Below are positions 23,669-34,701 of a stretch of DNA of 64,000 bases, in pieces. Where the stretch lies: the NCBI GenBank assembly GCA_030685235.1, contig MU839089.1, forward strand, positions 1 to 64,000, in the 5' to 3' direction. How positions within the stretch are numbered: the stretch's first letter is position 1; every line of letters begins with the position of its first letter. A program made the position numbers and the translations under genes. The stretch comes from Copromyces sp. CBS 386.78. Its lineage: Eukaryota > Ascomycota > Sordariomycetes > Sordariales > Sordariaceae. Under the pieces are notes generated by a model. The model was not told the DNA's origin. It did not search any database and worked only from the letters and a program-made list of their open reading frames with translations.

Positions 23669-24517
23669 CTACAGCACCATACCAGTCACAAAGCTCAACG
23701 CCATACCCACAACAGCCGTGAGAGCAACGCTGTTCAGTCCAACGAGCGAGGCACCGCTCTTCGTGTCGTCCGCGGCCGCGCCGCCATCGGTACTATTACC
23801 ACTCTGCTCCTTGACCTGAGCAAACGACACCTTCTCATCAGTCTTGCACTCATCCTTCGACAGCGCCGTGGCGTTGGCTCGGAAGGTGATATCGGCGCAC
23901 TATTATCGTCGTCTTTATTAGCACATCTCCTTTCCCACTCACTCATCATCTTCCCTCTCAGGATCCGGGGACCACAAAAAAAAACTCACATTATACAAAG
24001 CACTCCCACTCTCCCCAACCGTAACAACCTGGATACTTCCCTCCTGGCCATCCGACGGGCTCAACCCCTCGGGAAGCGGCAGGTCAACGCAAAGCGTGCC
24101 CGCTCCCGTCACGTTCCAAAACGTGGGGCCGGTAAGGGTGTAGTTGAAGTTGGTCACGTTGCCGCCCAGACCGAGGTTGACGAAGACGTACTCCCACGGG
24201 TGGTGCAAGTCTAGCTTGAGGCTGCCGCCTTTGAGGGGCCAGTCGGTGCGGTTGCCGGAGGTGGAGGTGGAGGCGGGGACGCCGGCGCCTGTGTGGGTGG
24301 GAATGGGGTGTTAGTTTTGAGTGGAATGAGGAGGGAAGTGAGAGGGAAGGGGAGAGGGGAGAGGAGAGAGGGATAAGGGCTTACAAGGATATTGCCATTG
24401 CGAGTAGTTGGTGTCGGACTTGAGGGTGTCGGCGCGCCAGGCGGGGTATTCGAGGCCGAAGTGCGCGGATGCGAGAGGCGCGACGGCTGCGGCGAAGAGG
24501 AGAGTTGCGGAGACCAT
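23669..24517 (-). CDS. GPI-anchored X325/BIM1-like copper protein (LPMO-like fold), 220 aa
   Basis: Three exons on the minus strand: 24517-24385, 24288-23990, 23899-23669. Intron 1 is 95 bp and phase 1; intron 2 is 90 bp and phase 0 (GTGAGT donor, TAG acceptor); splicing restores ALYN-CADITF. A signal peptide (MVSATLLFAAAVAPLASA) is followed directly by His19, which would become the N-terminal histidine that binds copper in this family. Family hallmarks are HFGLEYPAWRADTL, the first Cys in QWQYPCAG, NRTDWPL, HHPWEYVFVNLGLG, TGPTFWNVTG and LCVDLPLPEGLS. The C terminus is Ser/Gly-rich then hydrophobic (SLVGLNSVALTAVVGMALSFVTGMVL), typical of a GPI signal. Relatives (BIM1, X325) bind Cu(II) at the cell surface and act in copper uptake or wall biology rather than polysaccharide cleavage. 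Intron 1 runs 24384-24289. Confidence 0.9.
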
Positions 24518-26163
24518 TTTGTTGGTGTTGTTTCGGTTGACTGATGGTGGTTGTCGATGTTGACGGAGAAATGATCGGATCTCGCTCAGGATTCGGCAGC
24601 GTGTGTCGTTTAGGAATCGCGGAACTCTTCGAAGGTATCCGTTACGTCACCAGATATTCTTAATTCGGTTTGTTTGTTGTTTAGTTATTATCGACGGGCT
24701 TCTAGTTTCTCAATCCGGTTGACGGCTCGATGGTTGAAAGACACGGGCGACGGGAGAAAGAGTACGGGAAGAAGACCAGGCAGCAGCTGAGGTGTTTGCG
24801 AAACGTCGAAAGGAATATAGCTTCTTTATACCCCCTTGTATCTACAGTTTTTTTGCTTTCCTCTGATTCGAGAACTTTAATGATTCCCATTCACCGAAGT
24901 GAACCGCTGAACAATGAATTGAGTGAGCAAGTTTGTAGCTTGTGCTTGTGCCACCAACCAGTCCGTGGACCTGGTGGAACGTAGTAGGTACCAATGTCCA
25001 AACCCGCGCAGCGCGAGGACCCACTATCTTGCTCAACTGCAGTCACAACTGCAGCCCTGCGTATCTGAGTCGTACCTTCCATTTGCTTTGTTACGATTTT
25101 GTCTTGTAAAAGGAGGAAGCAGCAGCTTCGTGGCAGCTCCAGCTCCAGCTCCAGCGTCCCCTCAGGCCCCGAGCGCGGGAGTGCTGACAACAGCTCTTCT
25201 TGGCAATCCAATAGCATCAAGCACTAAGTGAGCAAGTTATAAGTCAAGGGGTTCCCTTATACCTTCCAGCCCTTGCTCCATTCATCACTGTCTTCTTCAG
25301 TTCGATTCGGTTACCTACGCTTCCATCTCCCGCCTGACGGAACAGGCGCACTTCCTCAACACCGGGCCTGGACCACCTTGGCGAAACCTCAAAGCAGCAG
25401 AACCTTTCCCACGACTTGCCTACGGACGACAACCGATTATGCCAGGAAGGATGAATCCAGCTCACGGTGCCAAGCACCAGCTCACCGAGCAATGAGCGGC
25501 GGCGGTGGCTTGTTGGCGCGAGTAAGTTACGTGGGATTTGAAGGCTCGAGGTCGCGGAAGCGGAAGGTTGGATGGATGTTGGGGGTTGGAATAAACTTGC
25601 TCAAATGAACGCGCATGAGCCTGGGGTCGTTCGGGTTGGGGAAGTTGCATGTTGCATGCGGGAAGGGACAACCACTTTCAGCAGGAAGGTACGTACCGCA
25701 GCCGCGGAATGCTTCTTGTGTTCAGGCGTTCTAGACTTTGATCTCAACTTCAAGGTGCACGTCGAAGCTTATTGAGTTCTTTCTTCTTCTTGCGGGAATA
25801 TTACTTCGCTTGTTGTTCTGGCGTTTGAAATTCGTCGCATCTCTCATACAATGACTCGGGAACGCACGTGAGGTCCGATGTCAGACGAACGTGTTCCGAG
25901 TTGGAAGATGGGATGAACGCGAGTGGTACCTGATCGGCGCTGTCCGTGCAGAGGAGTTCGCACGAAGATCCGGGCAATCGGGATTCTTAAAGGACAAATA
26001 CATATATATATATATATATATATAAAAATGCAAAGACCCATGACGGCTCCTTTCTTGTGGTGCTTTGTTTACACCCCTTTTAACTGTCTGCAATCGTTTG
26101 CTTCAATCACAATTGACCTTCAAAAGTACATCCTCCGCGACATCTTGGCAACAATCACAAAAA
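24518..26163. other. Intergenic region, no protein gene recognised
   Basis: It contains the promoter of the X325-like gene. An (AT)n microsatellite lies at about 26002-26024. Open frames have no recognisable content. Confidence 0.55.
26002..26024. repeat. (AT)n microsatellite
   Basis: About eleven AT units just upstream of the tRNA-Gly gene. Confidence 0.9.
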
Positions 26164-26234
26164 GCGCCAGTGGTTTAGTGGTAAAATCCATCGTTGCCAT
26201 CGATGGGCCCCGCGTTCGATTCGCGGCTGGCGCA
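26164..26234 (+). tRNA. tRNA-Gly (GCC)
   Basis: 71 nt without intron. The acceptor stem GCGCCAG pairs with CTGGCGC and the discriminator is A. The anticodon stem CATCG/CGATG encloses a loop with anticodon GCC. The T arm is CCGCG-TTCGATT-CGCGG. A run of T follows downstream as a pol III terminator. Confidence 0.96.
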
Positions 26235-26432
26235 TTTGTTTCTCGACTGAGTCGGTTCCGTTTTTTTAGTTTTTTTTTCGCATGTTTTCTTTATACCATT
26301 TTGTTGGGTGTCCCCGTTCGAACACCCGGGCCGAAAGCCGGGGTGGGGCATGCAAATAGTTTTCCACTCATGTGGACGGTGGTAACAATTGAGCTTATCA
26401 AAGCCCCGCTCCAAGTCGAAAAATCAACAACG

Positions 26433-26506
26433 GTCCGATGGTGTAGTTGGTTATCACGTCAGTCTAACACACTGAAGGTCCCCAGATCGAGCCTGGGTCG
26501 GATCAA
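26433..26506 (+). tRNA. tRNA-Val (AAC)
   Basis: 74 nt without intron. The acceptor GGTCCGA pairs with TCGGATC (one G-U) and the discriminator is A. The anticodon stem TCAGT/ACTGA surrounds CTAACAC, giving anticodon AAC. The T arm is CCCAG-ATCGAGC-CTGGG. It lies about 200 bp after the tRNA-Gly gene, same strand, as a separate unit. Confidence 0.95.
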
Positions 26507-27499
26507 CTGTTTCTTCTCTTTTTGCGATTTTTCCGCCTTCAAATTTGTCCCGACATCTTTTTTCATCGTAATTGAATGCTTCAATGTTTTTTGTCTGCAA
26601 AGCAATGCTTGCGCGCCTTTTGCACCAATCCACCCTATCTGCACGTTCCTGCAGTCGATGCTTTCCTTTTGGCGTGTGCTCTGCAGTCCAGACCAAGTTG
26701 TTTGAACCATCGTTGAAATCTTCAATCCTATACCTTAACCACGATTTCGTCTCATATCATTTTTCTTTACCCGCCAGTTTGGTTTACCTCAAGTGGTGTC
26801 ATTGGACGTCATCACTGCACTGTGCGCAAAGCGACTCCAACAAGATGACAGCTCGAGGCTTGTTCACCAATGAGCATGTGAATCTCACCGACAGCCGTTC
26901 AGGAGGTCTTTGAGTATTAGTTTGACCTGGGTTTCAGCACCACCGAGTGGACTCGGCTGATTTCCATCATGAATCCCGAACGCGATAAACGCGCTTAAAG
27001 GCTCGGCCTCGTTTGATGCGGATCTCAAGATACTCAGATTTCCCCCAAGTCGATGCTCGCATAGATCCGAAAACGAGATTCTGGGGGTCGAAGCTGAAGA
27101 GGGCGCAGTACAGAGCTGTGTTAGTGCCAGTGTGCCACATCCCCACGCACCTTTTGGGGGTTACAGAAGAGACAGTTGGGACAGAACACGAACAAGAATA
27201 TGGAATTGGCGACGTCAGAAGGGGATAGCTGAGAGGTAAGAGAAACACCTTGGAAGATGAAAGGACTACGTGGGATTCGTAGGAGGTGGCGCGCGCGGCT
27301 CTAGGGTCGACACTATGGAGTTGCTATCCGGCAAGCTCTAAGATACGAGTGGGAGGAACTTCAAAATGTGAGCATCAGTGCGTATATAAGGTCGATGACT
27401 TGCTTGTGTTTAAAAATGAAGCACTCACTTGTATCGACAGTCCGATCCACTCTGACTGAACCAGACACGAACCACCTCTTCAACTACCCAACATTCAAA
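26507..27499. other. Intergenic region with promoter of the secreted repeat protein
   Basis: No gene seen. A TATA box at 27383 precedes a CA-rich leader. Confidence 0.55.
27383..27390 (+). promoter_or_regulatory. TATA box of the Kex2-type repeat protein gene
   Basis: TATATAAG about 110 bp upstream of the ATG at 27500. A strong TATA box suggests inducible, regulated expression. Confidence 0.55.
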
Positions 27500-28288
27500 A
27501 TGGCAAACTCCGGGGGCTTTGCCTTCACCCTCCGACAAGTTTCCCTCCTCCTCTTCCTCATCGTCAACCTCATCTCAGCGGCCTACATCCCACCACGCAG
27601 ACTCACACGACCCCAACTTGACCAAACCCACAACGCCCACCCCGTCATCAAGCGAAACCCACTCCCGCTCCCACAAGGTCCTGACCTCCTCGAGGTTATC
27701 CCCACGGCGACGGCACTTCATCACACACAATTCCCTACAGCACTTCCTTCCATCCGGCATACGGAACTTCCTGCCGACGCATTCATCACGTGGGCACCAC
27801 CTCCCGAAGCAATCCCAACCACGGCGCCTTATGAGCTATTCACCACGGGACCTTATCAAGCACCTCCAGCAGAATTTACGTGGCCGCCTCCTGAGGCGTT
27901 CATCACAACGGCGCCTTACACAGGATACTTTGCCAAAAGAAAGTCATCCCCGCTTCCGCAGAATCCTGAAGACTTCCTCCAGGTCGTCCCTACCCCGCCT
28001 CCTTCCCCGCCTCCTCTCCCGACTCCCGAACCGGTGGTAACTCCCCTCCCGAAACCGGTCACGCCGCTGCCTCCTGCTATCACTCCTCTACCTCCGGCTG
28101 TAGTTCTAATCCTGGAACATGTGGCACTCCTGCCTCCGGCTATCACACCGATTGCTGATTTAGGGGCTGAGGGTGGTGGCATTTGGGAGACACCGGTTGT
28201 TGTGCCTACTCCTGTAGCTGCCAAGCGGGCGGGAGCGCCGAGGGTGGTGAGGCGGAAGATGGTGAGGAGGACTTTGCAGTTGTTTTGA
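27500..28288 (+). CDS. Secreted proline-rich protein with Kex2 sites and repeated units (KEP-like), 262 aa
   Basis: Intronless. ATG 27500 (caaaATGGCA) follows a leader; an in-frame ATG at 27368 lies upstream of the TATA box. Residues about 10-28 are a signal peptide (VSLLLFLIVNLISA). Dibasic Kex2-type sites are at Lys51-Arg52, Lys146-Arg147 and Lys242-Arg243, with RR at 33-34, 251-252 and 256-257. The sequence just after the first two KR sites is repeated: PLPQGPDLLEVIPT (56-69) and PLPQNPEDFLQVVPT (151-165). A second repeat, TWxPPPEAxxTTAPY, occurs at 97-111 and 127-140. Residues about 166-240 are dominated by Pro, Leu, Val and Thr with TPLPP units. This architecture fits secreted precursors cut by Kex2 into peptides; no tailoring enzyme (such as a DUF3328 protein) is nearby. 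It could instead be a wall structural protein. The product is unknown. Confidence 0.75.
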   Translation: MANSGGFAFTLRQVSLLLFLIVNLISAAYIPPRRLTRPQLDQTHNAHPVIKRNPLPLPQGPDLLEVIPTATALHHTQFPTALPSIRHTELPADAFITWAPPPEAIPTTAPYELFTTGPYQAPPAEFTWPPPEAFITTAPYTGYFAKRKSSPLPQNPEDFLQVVPTPPPSPPPLPTPEPVVTPLPKPVTPLPPAITPLPPAVVLILEHVALLPPAITPIADLGAEGGGIWETPVVVPTPVAAKRAGAPRVVRRKMVRRTLQLF

Positions 28289-28652
28289 GGTTAAAATGTC
28301 GAAGCAATGATACGAGCGAATGGTGTTTGGAACGAAATGGGTGCTATGGGCGAAGAGGCAGGTGTATGAAAAGTTAGTTCAAAGGAAGGAATTGACGACG
28401 ATCACGGGCAGGAAAGGGAAGGGGAAAGGGGTGGGGGGGGGGGGGGAGGGTGAAGAACGAAAAGTGTATTCTGTATTCTTTTGTACATTATCATTAGTCA
28501 ATGGTATCATATGGATATCCCCAACGCCCTTGTGCAAACTCCATGACCAAAACCATATCCAAGGCTTTGTGCCTAGCGTTTCCCATCCAGCTAGTCTCCT
28601 GGTTCTTCTTCTACTGGCCATCTCCTATCCATCAACTAACCACCCTCAGCTC
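28289..28652. other. Convergent spacer with G-rich tract
   Basis: Between two convergent genes. It holds a purine tract (about 28409-28462) containing 14 consecutive G at 28433-28446. Confidence 0.7.
28433..28446. repeat. Poly(G) tract in a polypurine stretch
   Basis: Fourteen G in a row inside a GGGAAGGGGAAAGGGG polypurine context, able in principle to form a G-quadruplex or triplex. Confidence 0.85.
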
Positions 28653-29912
28653 TCAAACAGGAGTGTCCTCATCAAAATAACTACCCCAAACCCCCTCTAA
28701 CTCCGCTGCATACTCCGCCGGGCTCAACTGCCTCAACCCCTTCTTGCCCAGCTCCCTCTGTTCCTCCACCGGATCAATCACCGGCGTCACCACCCTCACA
28801 TTCAACGACGAGACCCGTCTCGGCAACCGTCCCGGCACGGGCGACGGCCCCCCTTCCTTGGCGTTGTAGCGATCGATAATCCCAATCAACTCCGAAAACG
28901 CATCAGCTTCGGCTTTGCCACAGTCGCGGGCCGTGGGGTTGTCCATGTCTAGGTCCGAAGGGCTCATTAACCGGTTTAGGGCGTCGAGGTTGTAAGTCTT
29001 TGGTTGCCTTTTGCCGACGGTAATGGTATCGCTTTCTCCTGACCCCGTTGAGTCGTCTGACTGGCGTCGGAGGTTGGGCGTGCTCTTGCTGCTCTTGTGG
29101 TAGTAACCCTGTGAGAGGCGGAAGTTGATGCGTGCTGGCGGGTTGCGTTTGCCGGGGTAGAAGTGGGAGCGGCGGAGTTGGGATTTTGGTGAGGGGGGTG
29201 GAAGTTGAGGTGTTAGGCAGTGATAGGATTCCATGGATAGAGGACGGAGCGGTGATCGAGGTGGTAGTGAGGGTGGTGAGGGTGGTGAGGGAGGCGCGTA
29301 GTTAGGCGGTGGGGGAGTTTCGTCCGCGTCTGATAGACTGCTGACATCGTCGTTGTGGACGTCTGGTTCAAGTTCTGGGACTTGGTCGGACCCTGATGAT
29401 AAGGGTCGTGATCGCGCTGGGTCTGAGCCGTCTGATAGAGGTTGTGTTGGTGTTGGTAGAGGAAGGGATATTTGGTGTGACCCGGACATCGATGGCCGTC
29501 GTGGTGACTTTGGAGGAGGTGGAGGCACCAAGCAAGCGCTTGGTGAGAGAAACCTGTTCTCGTTATAGGTCGAGTTTGTGGAAGTCATCGAAATATGTGT
29601 TGACTTGGATGCATTGCTGTAGATGCTTGATGTCTTTCTACAGGCAACAGGTCGTGGGAGTGAAAAGTTCAGGAATCCGGTAGTCGGGGCTTCATGTGAC
29701 CGGAATACAGAAAGGGGTCTCGGTGTTGGCGATCCGTTGTTCGGGATTACCAAAGGTGGAAGTGATGTTCCCCGAGAGTGTGCCAATGTGTGAGACGAGG
29801 TTGGCGGTGATGGAGGAGGCCGTCGAGGTGGTTCACTGTAAAGACCTGTGATGTAATCCCGGCCAATGCCAGATTCAGACATGCTATGTCCATGCCCATG
29901 CAGTGCTGCCAT
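28653..29912 (-). CDS. Pro/Ser-rich protein of unknown function, 419 aa, intronless
   Basis: A single frame starting MAALHGHGHSMSESGIGRDY. Residues about 28-260 are dominated by Pro and Ser with many SP/TP sites and PPPP runs, likely disordered and a candidate for proline-directed phosphorylation and SH3 or WW binding. The C-terminal 130 residues are more ordered: KTYNLDALNRLMSPSDLDMD, ADAFSELIGIIDRYNAKEGG and LRQLSPAEYAAELEGVWGSYF look like conserved helices. No catalytic motif, signal peptide or membrane segment is present. The ordered tail supports a real gene. Function unknown; a signalling or cytoskeletal scaffold is possible but only a guess. Confidence 0.78.
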   Translation of the reverse strand: MAALHGHGHSMSESGIGRDYITGLYSEPPRRPPPSPPTSSHTLAHSRGTSLPPLVIPNNGSPTPRPLSVFRSHEAPTTGFLNFSLPRPVACRKTSSIYSNASKSTHISMTSTNSTYNENRFLSPSACLVPPPPPKSPRRPSMSGSHQISLPLPTPTQPLSDGSDPARSRPLSSGSDQVPELEPDVHNDDVSSLSDADETPPPPNYAPPSPPSPPSLPPRSPLRPLSMESYHCLTPQLPPPSPKSQLRRSHFYPGKRNPPARINFRLSQGYYHKSSKSTPNLRRQSDDSTGSGESDTITVGKRQPKTYNLDALNRLMSPSDLDMDNPTARDCGKAEADAFSELIGIIDRYNAKEGGPSPVPGRLPRRVSSLNVRVVTPVIDPVEEQRELGKKGLRQLSPAEYAAELEGVWGSYFDEDTPV

Positions 29913-31541
29913 GCTGGTGTAAGGTGCCGCAGATGGTGTTCGGGGAGACTATCTCGGCGCAGGGGACGAACGAAGTCAAAGCGAACGAACTGAGCAGTTG
30001 TTGAAGCTCTCAAATACAATGCGGTGAGCAAGGAGGCTTTCGTTAACAGCCCGGACAAAGCTTGTGTGGACTCACTTGGGTCAAGAAAGCTGCAAGTACT
30101 GTGTAGATCTGGGTGGCCCGGGTGTCGTCAGATATCGAATTAAAATGGAGTAGCGGTACACTCCCAACGTGGCTGAGATTGTGCCATCACCTCAGACCAA
30201 TTGGACGCGCATAAGTAGGGAATCCTATCCCCACCTAACCACCGATTGACATGTTTAGTGAAGCTCTTCGACCTCGTGTTATTTGGGGGAGTGGCACAAA
30301 GCCAGGACGACATTTGCTGGCTGGCTGGCTGGCAACGGCCGCTAACAAGCAGTTTTTAGCCTTGAAACCGGTGCTCAAAGTCCGACTTGCGGGGATCGTG
30401 GAGAATCAAAGCTTCCTTCAAGCTGACGGGCTTGTCATCGCCAAGGAAGAGCACAACGACCTCGGAAGCCCCTGCCTGACGGACTTGGTGAAAAATTTCA
30501 GCATTTGCGCCTGCCGCCTGGTGAGGATGCCGACGACGTTCTGATTTTCAGTGGGCTGGAGCGTGGCTGCGCTATAAATACGGATCGGATGACGTCGGCT
30601 CAGCCCCGCATGGGTTAGTTGGCCTCCGGTCTTGGCATAGGTGGAGCCCAACACCGTTACGGACGATCTGGACCCGCTCTGCCGCAGACGGCAGGCAAGG
30701 CATCCTGGAGTTTCCATTTGTTCTTTTCCTTCACGAACACAACCGCGAGTTCGCGACGACCTCGACTTCCGTGTCGCCGTCGAAGTTCGTGCGATTCAAC
30801 CATGCGAAAGTCTTCCCGTATGACCCACCCAGCGCAACCTCGACTTGTCAACTGACCATACAAACGGTGGCAGAAGAACGGAATACGAACCCCGACCCTC
30901 GAACGACGAATCACGATACGAGTAACAATAGCACTGGTCTCGGCCACTCCCATCAAGCTGACTTCCTACAATGTCCGGCTTGGCACCGAGCATGATTCGC
31001 ACCACGAAAGAGTTCCAAGAAACGTGTGAATGACCACGAGCGAGCAACGTTCTATTTACCGGCTGCTTGGTACACCGTCCACCGTACGCGCAAGTGTCAT
31101 GGCTGAGACATATGATTGTCAGGGGAGACAGGCAAAGATCTGCCATCACTGCCTTGCGAATTCGGCAATCTGTCCCTGCAATAGAAGAAAGAGAATATCA
31201 ACAGAAGAGCAGATCGGAATTGCCGGCTGGTACACTATTTCCAGGCATATACAAGCCTACGTTGCACAACGTCTTCGGCTTACACTTTGTGTGACACTCG
31301 CAGCAGGAATAGCGATGAACACCATACATACTGGGGAAAACGCGGTTGAACGGACAAAAAGACAGCTTCAATTCTCAGGCCATGCCTCGCCAACGGCACC
31401 CGTAAAACAGAACGACAAACGCCTCGCTTCGCTATCTAGAACTTAGGTATTCCCAAAAAGCAAAACACCTGCCTTGCCCGCCTGCCGGAATATGACGATA
31501 TGTACAGAAATCTCTTTCTTTTACCCAGGCAACCAGTATCA
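29913..31541. other. Intergenic region, no gene recognised
   Basis: A TATA-like CTATAAATA occurs near 30573 but no convincing frame follows. The frames at 30251-30544 and 31030-31446 (+) have no recognisable features. Confidence 0.5.
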
Positions 31542-32225
31542 TCACCACCATTCCCCATGAAACAGCCCCGTCGTTGTCACATGTTCCGGCAGTGCCACCC
31601 GCTTCGGCAACGGCGCCAGGATCGTCAGCTCCTTCGTCTGCCCCACCCCTGCATACCGATACCCATACCCATAATCCTGCCGCTCATACCACGGCACACC
31701 GTCCTTGGATCCCTCTTTTGGCGACGACCGCGGCGACGACCTCGTCGACTTAAGAGAGCACACCGTCGTGACCCTGCTCCTGACCTTCTTCAACTCCTCC
31801 AGCCTCTGCAACAGCTTTTCCCTGTTCCACAACCTCTTAACATGCAACTGCTTAACCCCGTCCTCAACCTCGTCGTAATACACCGTTCCCGGTACGGGAG
31901 GCTCGAAAAGAACCGCACTCTCCGCCCAAGCCCTAGCCTGCTCCTCGTCCGCGTCCGAAAAAGTAAACGTCACGCTGTCTTCGTCGTCCGGTTGCCGCAT
32001 GGTGATGAACCATGTGAGGAAGCTGGGCATGGCTAGCGTGACTTCTTTGGAGGCGGCATGGTACACGGCAAGTCGTCGGTAACTCCCCACAGCCTGCGCA
32101 TAAGGCGGCCGCGAATCTTCGGCGTCGAGGTAGGCGGCGTAGGCGGCGGCGAGGGCGCGGTGCGAGAAGACGAGGCTTATCCGGTCGTCGCAGACCGAGA
32201 CGTCTATGGCTGCTAATGTTGGCAT
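31542..32225 (-). CDS. Protein of unknown function, 227 aa (start uncertain, may extend to 32501)
   Basis: Minus-strand frame. I chose ATG 32225 (MPTLAAIDVSVCDDRISLVF) because the frame upstream, up to ATG 32501, is Arg/Ser/Gln-rich and CA-rich at the DNA level like a leader. The longer form would have 319 aa. From the chosen start, the first 100 residues look globular: an alternating strand-like start, HRALAAAYAAYLDAED as helix, YRRLAVYHAASKEVTLAMPSFLTWFI, then an acidic stretch DDEDSVTFTFSDADEE. The middle is helical (REKLLQRLEELKKVRSR). The tail LTILAPLPKRVALPEHVTTTG is probably extended. I recognise no domain. It has no signal peptide. Confidence 0.65.
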   Translation of the reverse strand: MPTLAAIDVSVCDDRISLVFSHRALAAAYAAYLDAEDSRPPYAQAVGSYRRLAVYHAASKEVTLAMPSFLTWFITMRQPDDEDSVTFTFSDADEEQARAWAESAVLFEPPVPGTVYYDEVEDGVKQLHVKRLWNREKLLQRLEELKKVRSRVTTVCSLKSTRSSPRSSPKEGSKDGVPWYERQDYGYGYRYAGVGQTKELTILAPLPKRVALPEHVTTTGLFHGEWW

Positions 32226-34629
32226 GGCTGGCGCGGACTTATCTTTTTGTGTTGGGTCGTATCTGATGTTCGAAATGAAAGAGGCGGGACTTGATGATGA
32301 TAATGATGATGCCCGAAGAGGTGATTGAGACCAGCTCAACAACGGTGTGGGCGAGCGACGGATGGTTTCGGTGTTGCGGTGAGTATGTCGTCGTTGACTG
32401 TCTTGTCTCTGTTTGTCTGCGCTTCGCGAGCGGCTCAGCTGGTTCTTGGCGGCGGTCTTTTGTCGGCGCTGCGAAATGCGGCGAATGCGATAAAAACCCA
32501 ACGCTGAGTGACGAGTCGACTTTGGTCACACCCAAATCTTCGGTAGTTCTTTTCGCCCCGATCTTTTCTCGATATTCCTTGAGCGCAAAAGGAGCACAGC
32601 GACAACAAGTTGGAAATATCGTCAAGATTTTGAGATGTGTAGTGAGTGGAATCGACAACATCAATCACAAGCTGGACGACCCAAGGGAAAAATAACAGCC
32701 TAGGCGCGCAGCAGTAGCAAGCAGCACATGCGGTTTAAAAAAGCCTCTAGCTCTAGTCTTCCCCTCTAAGATCTGACATTACATACAAGGCCGTCTAGCT
32801 CCATTGCTGATAATGTTAACGAGCCAATGAAGCAAGTCCAGTTGTTCGATGTTGCCTTTTTCTCCTCCTATTTTGCTCAAATTTTTTCTTTCTCTTCCAC
32901 TCACAGTCTTTGTTCTGTTGCATGCTGCAAGTGGCCCGAAGGTACACAGTGTATCCAGTTAAAAGTGGTGAGGTGGCACTTCTTCCTTCTTGCAGCATTC
33001 AAATCCAGCCAGTGGTTTTGCTCGCCGCTCGCAGCGCAGTAGTGAACTGCAAACATCCTGCTTGGGTTGCAGTTCTGCGGTTCGCTCTGAATGGATACAG
33101 ATGGATCTTCGCGGCTCACATGGGGCGGGGGTCGTTTTCGGCAAAGGCAGACTAGTCAAGCCCATAGTCGTAGTTGCAATCGGGCACTTATTCGTTCGCT
33201 TGATATCGCTCCAAGAAGTGTCCAACAATGCAAGAGTCTTCTTTTCTTCTTATCCAATGTTGCGGTGCCCATCGATTGTGTGAGCCTGTGAGAAGAAGGG
33301 ATTCGCGCGAATATCTTTGCTCGACCTCGCTTTCGATTTGTTCAGAGGTACAAATGGAGATACTACGGAGATGGAACCGTTTGTTTATTTGTCTGCGACT
33401 CTGCGAGTGAGTCGAGCCGTCGTGGGCTCGTGGGCCCCTCTCTTTTTAACCATCATGTCCACCCAATTGTTGTCAAGTTTATCTTGGGGGAGGTTCTTCG
33501 GTTGCTCCATATAAAGGCATCCCGGACCCTCTCCGCATGCAACCACGGCAGGAGACTTTCAACATCGGACGTGCGATTTCCTGCACGCCGTTATCGTGCG
33601 AATCGTAAGACGCTGCAAGACATGCGACGTCGACAGCTGTTGAGGATCTTGATAGGTGTGACCTTGAACCATATGCCAGCGAAAGTCGGCGATCTTCGGT
33701 TTCCTCATCTTAGCAGAGCCAGAGAGGCATTTTGTTGTAGCACCGCAGATAGGTAGTCAGACTGAACCAGGCGGAGTTATTGTCGATGCCCGAAAGACCC
33801 AATTACACTCGGCGCTTTAGTTATGAGACCACCAGCTCTGCCTAAATTTGGTCTTTGCGTTTCCCCCTTGGCCGCTCTCTGGTTCGAAGAAACAAGAGCA
33901 CACTCGCCAGCCTCACTGACGGGAACCTATCGAGAGGTTTGTCTTTAGTCGTTCGGCGGCAATTCGGCTTCGAAGTCTACTGGAGAGAGAGCTCGAAGGG
34001 GGAGATCTTCTCAAGATCAACCCGTGAGGTGAAGTTTCTGCTCATGCAATGACTTTCCAAAGTGTTTCAAATCTGCAGCTGCATGTAAGAATATCGACCC
34101 GGAGAAGATCGCTAGACCGAAAGTACATGATGCCAAATGGAGACATCGTGCGCTCTCAGGGTCCAGTCCACTTCCATCCACCTCCATCCATCTCCGCGGT
34201 CCATGATCCATCTTCCCCCATCCCGCTCGTTCCCGTCGTCGACCCCTCCCCGAGCCTCCTTCTTCTCCGCGCGCTATTGTGAACGAGATCTCCAAAGTCC
34301 CATCGCGGATCGTTAGACCGAAGCGGCGGGTGGAACCGTCCGGGCTGGCGACAACGCAAACGGCTCCCCGTTTTGCCCCGCCCGGGCATCGTCGGTCGCG
34401 TGTGGGCGTTAGGTTGGCATACAAGTATGTACACCACACCGACGCCAAGCCCGAATCGGTACAGTATGGCGGACCCACTTCTCTCACCGCGGCCAGCCGC
34501 CAACGGGGCGGCGGGGCGGCCAGGAGTCACCGCCCTGGAAGCCTGGCCCGCTGCACCTTCCCCTAAATAATGACAACTAACGGAACCCAACGTCAACAAA
34601 TCGAGCAGATTAACAGAGTTGACTCAACC
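32226..34629. other. Intergenic region up to tRNA-Pro
   Basis: The first 280 bp may be leader or an N-terminal extension of the preceding gene. The rest has only overlapping frames below 160 codons on both strands with no recognisable content. Confidence 0.5.
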
Positions 34630-34701
34630 GGCTCTGTGGTGTAGTGGTAGCATACTTGCTTTGGGTGCAAGTGGTCCCAGGTTCGAACCCTGGCTGAGCC
34701 C
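34630..34701 (+). tRNA. tRNA-Pro (TGG)
   Basis: 72 nt without intron. The acceptor GGCTCTG pairs with CTGAGCC with one mismatch at position 6. The anticodon stem CTTGC/GCAAG holds loop TTTGGGT, anticodon TGG. The T arm is CCAGG-TTCGAAC-CCTGG. T-rich sequence follows as terminator. Confidence 0.95.

Noticed and set aside
25923..26705. 260-codon plus-strand frame
   Set aside because: It runs through both tRNA genes and an AT microsatellite, so it is a chance frame.
30573..30582. TATA-like CTATAAATA
   Set aside because: No plausible gene follows within several hundred bases.
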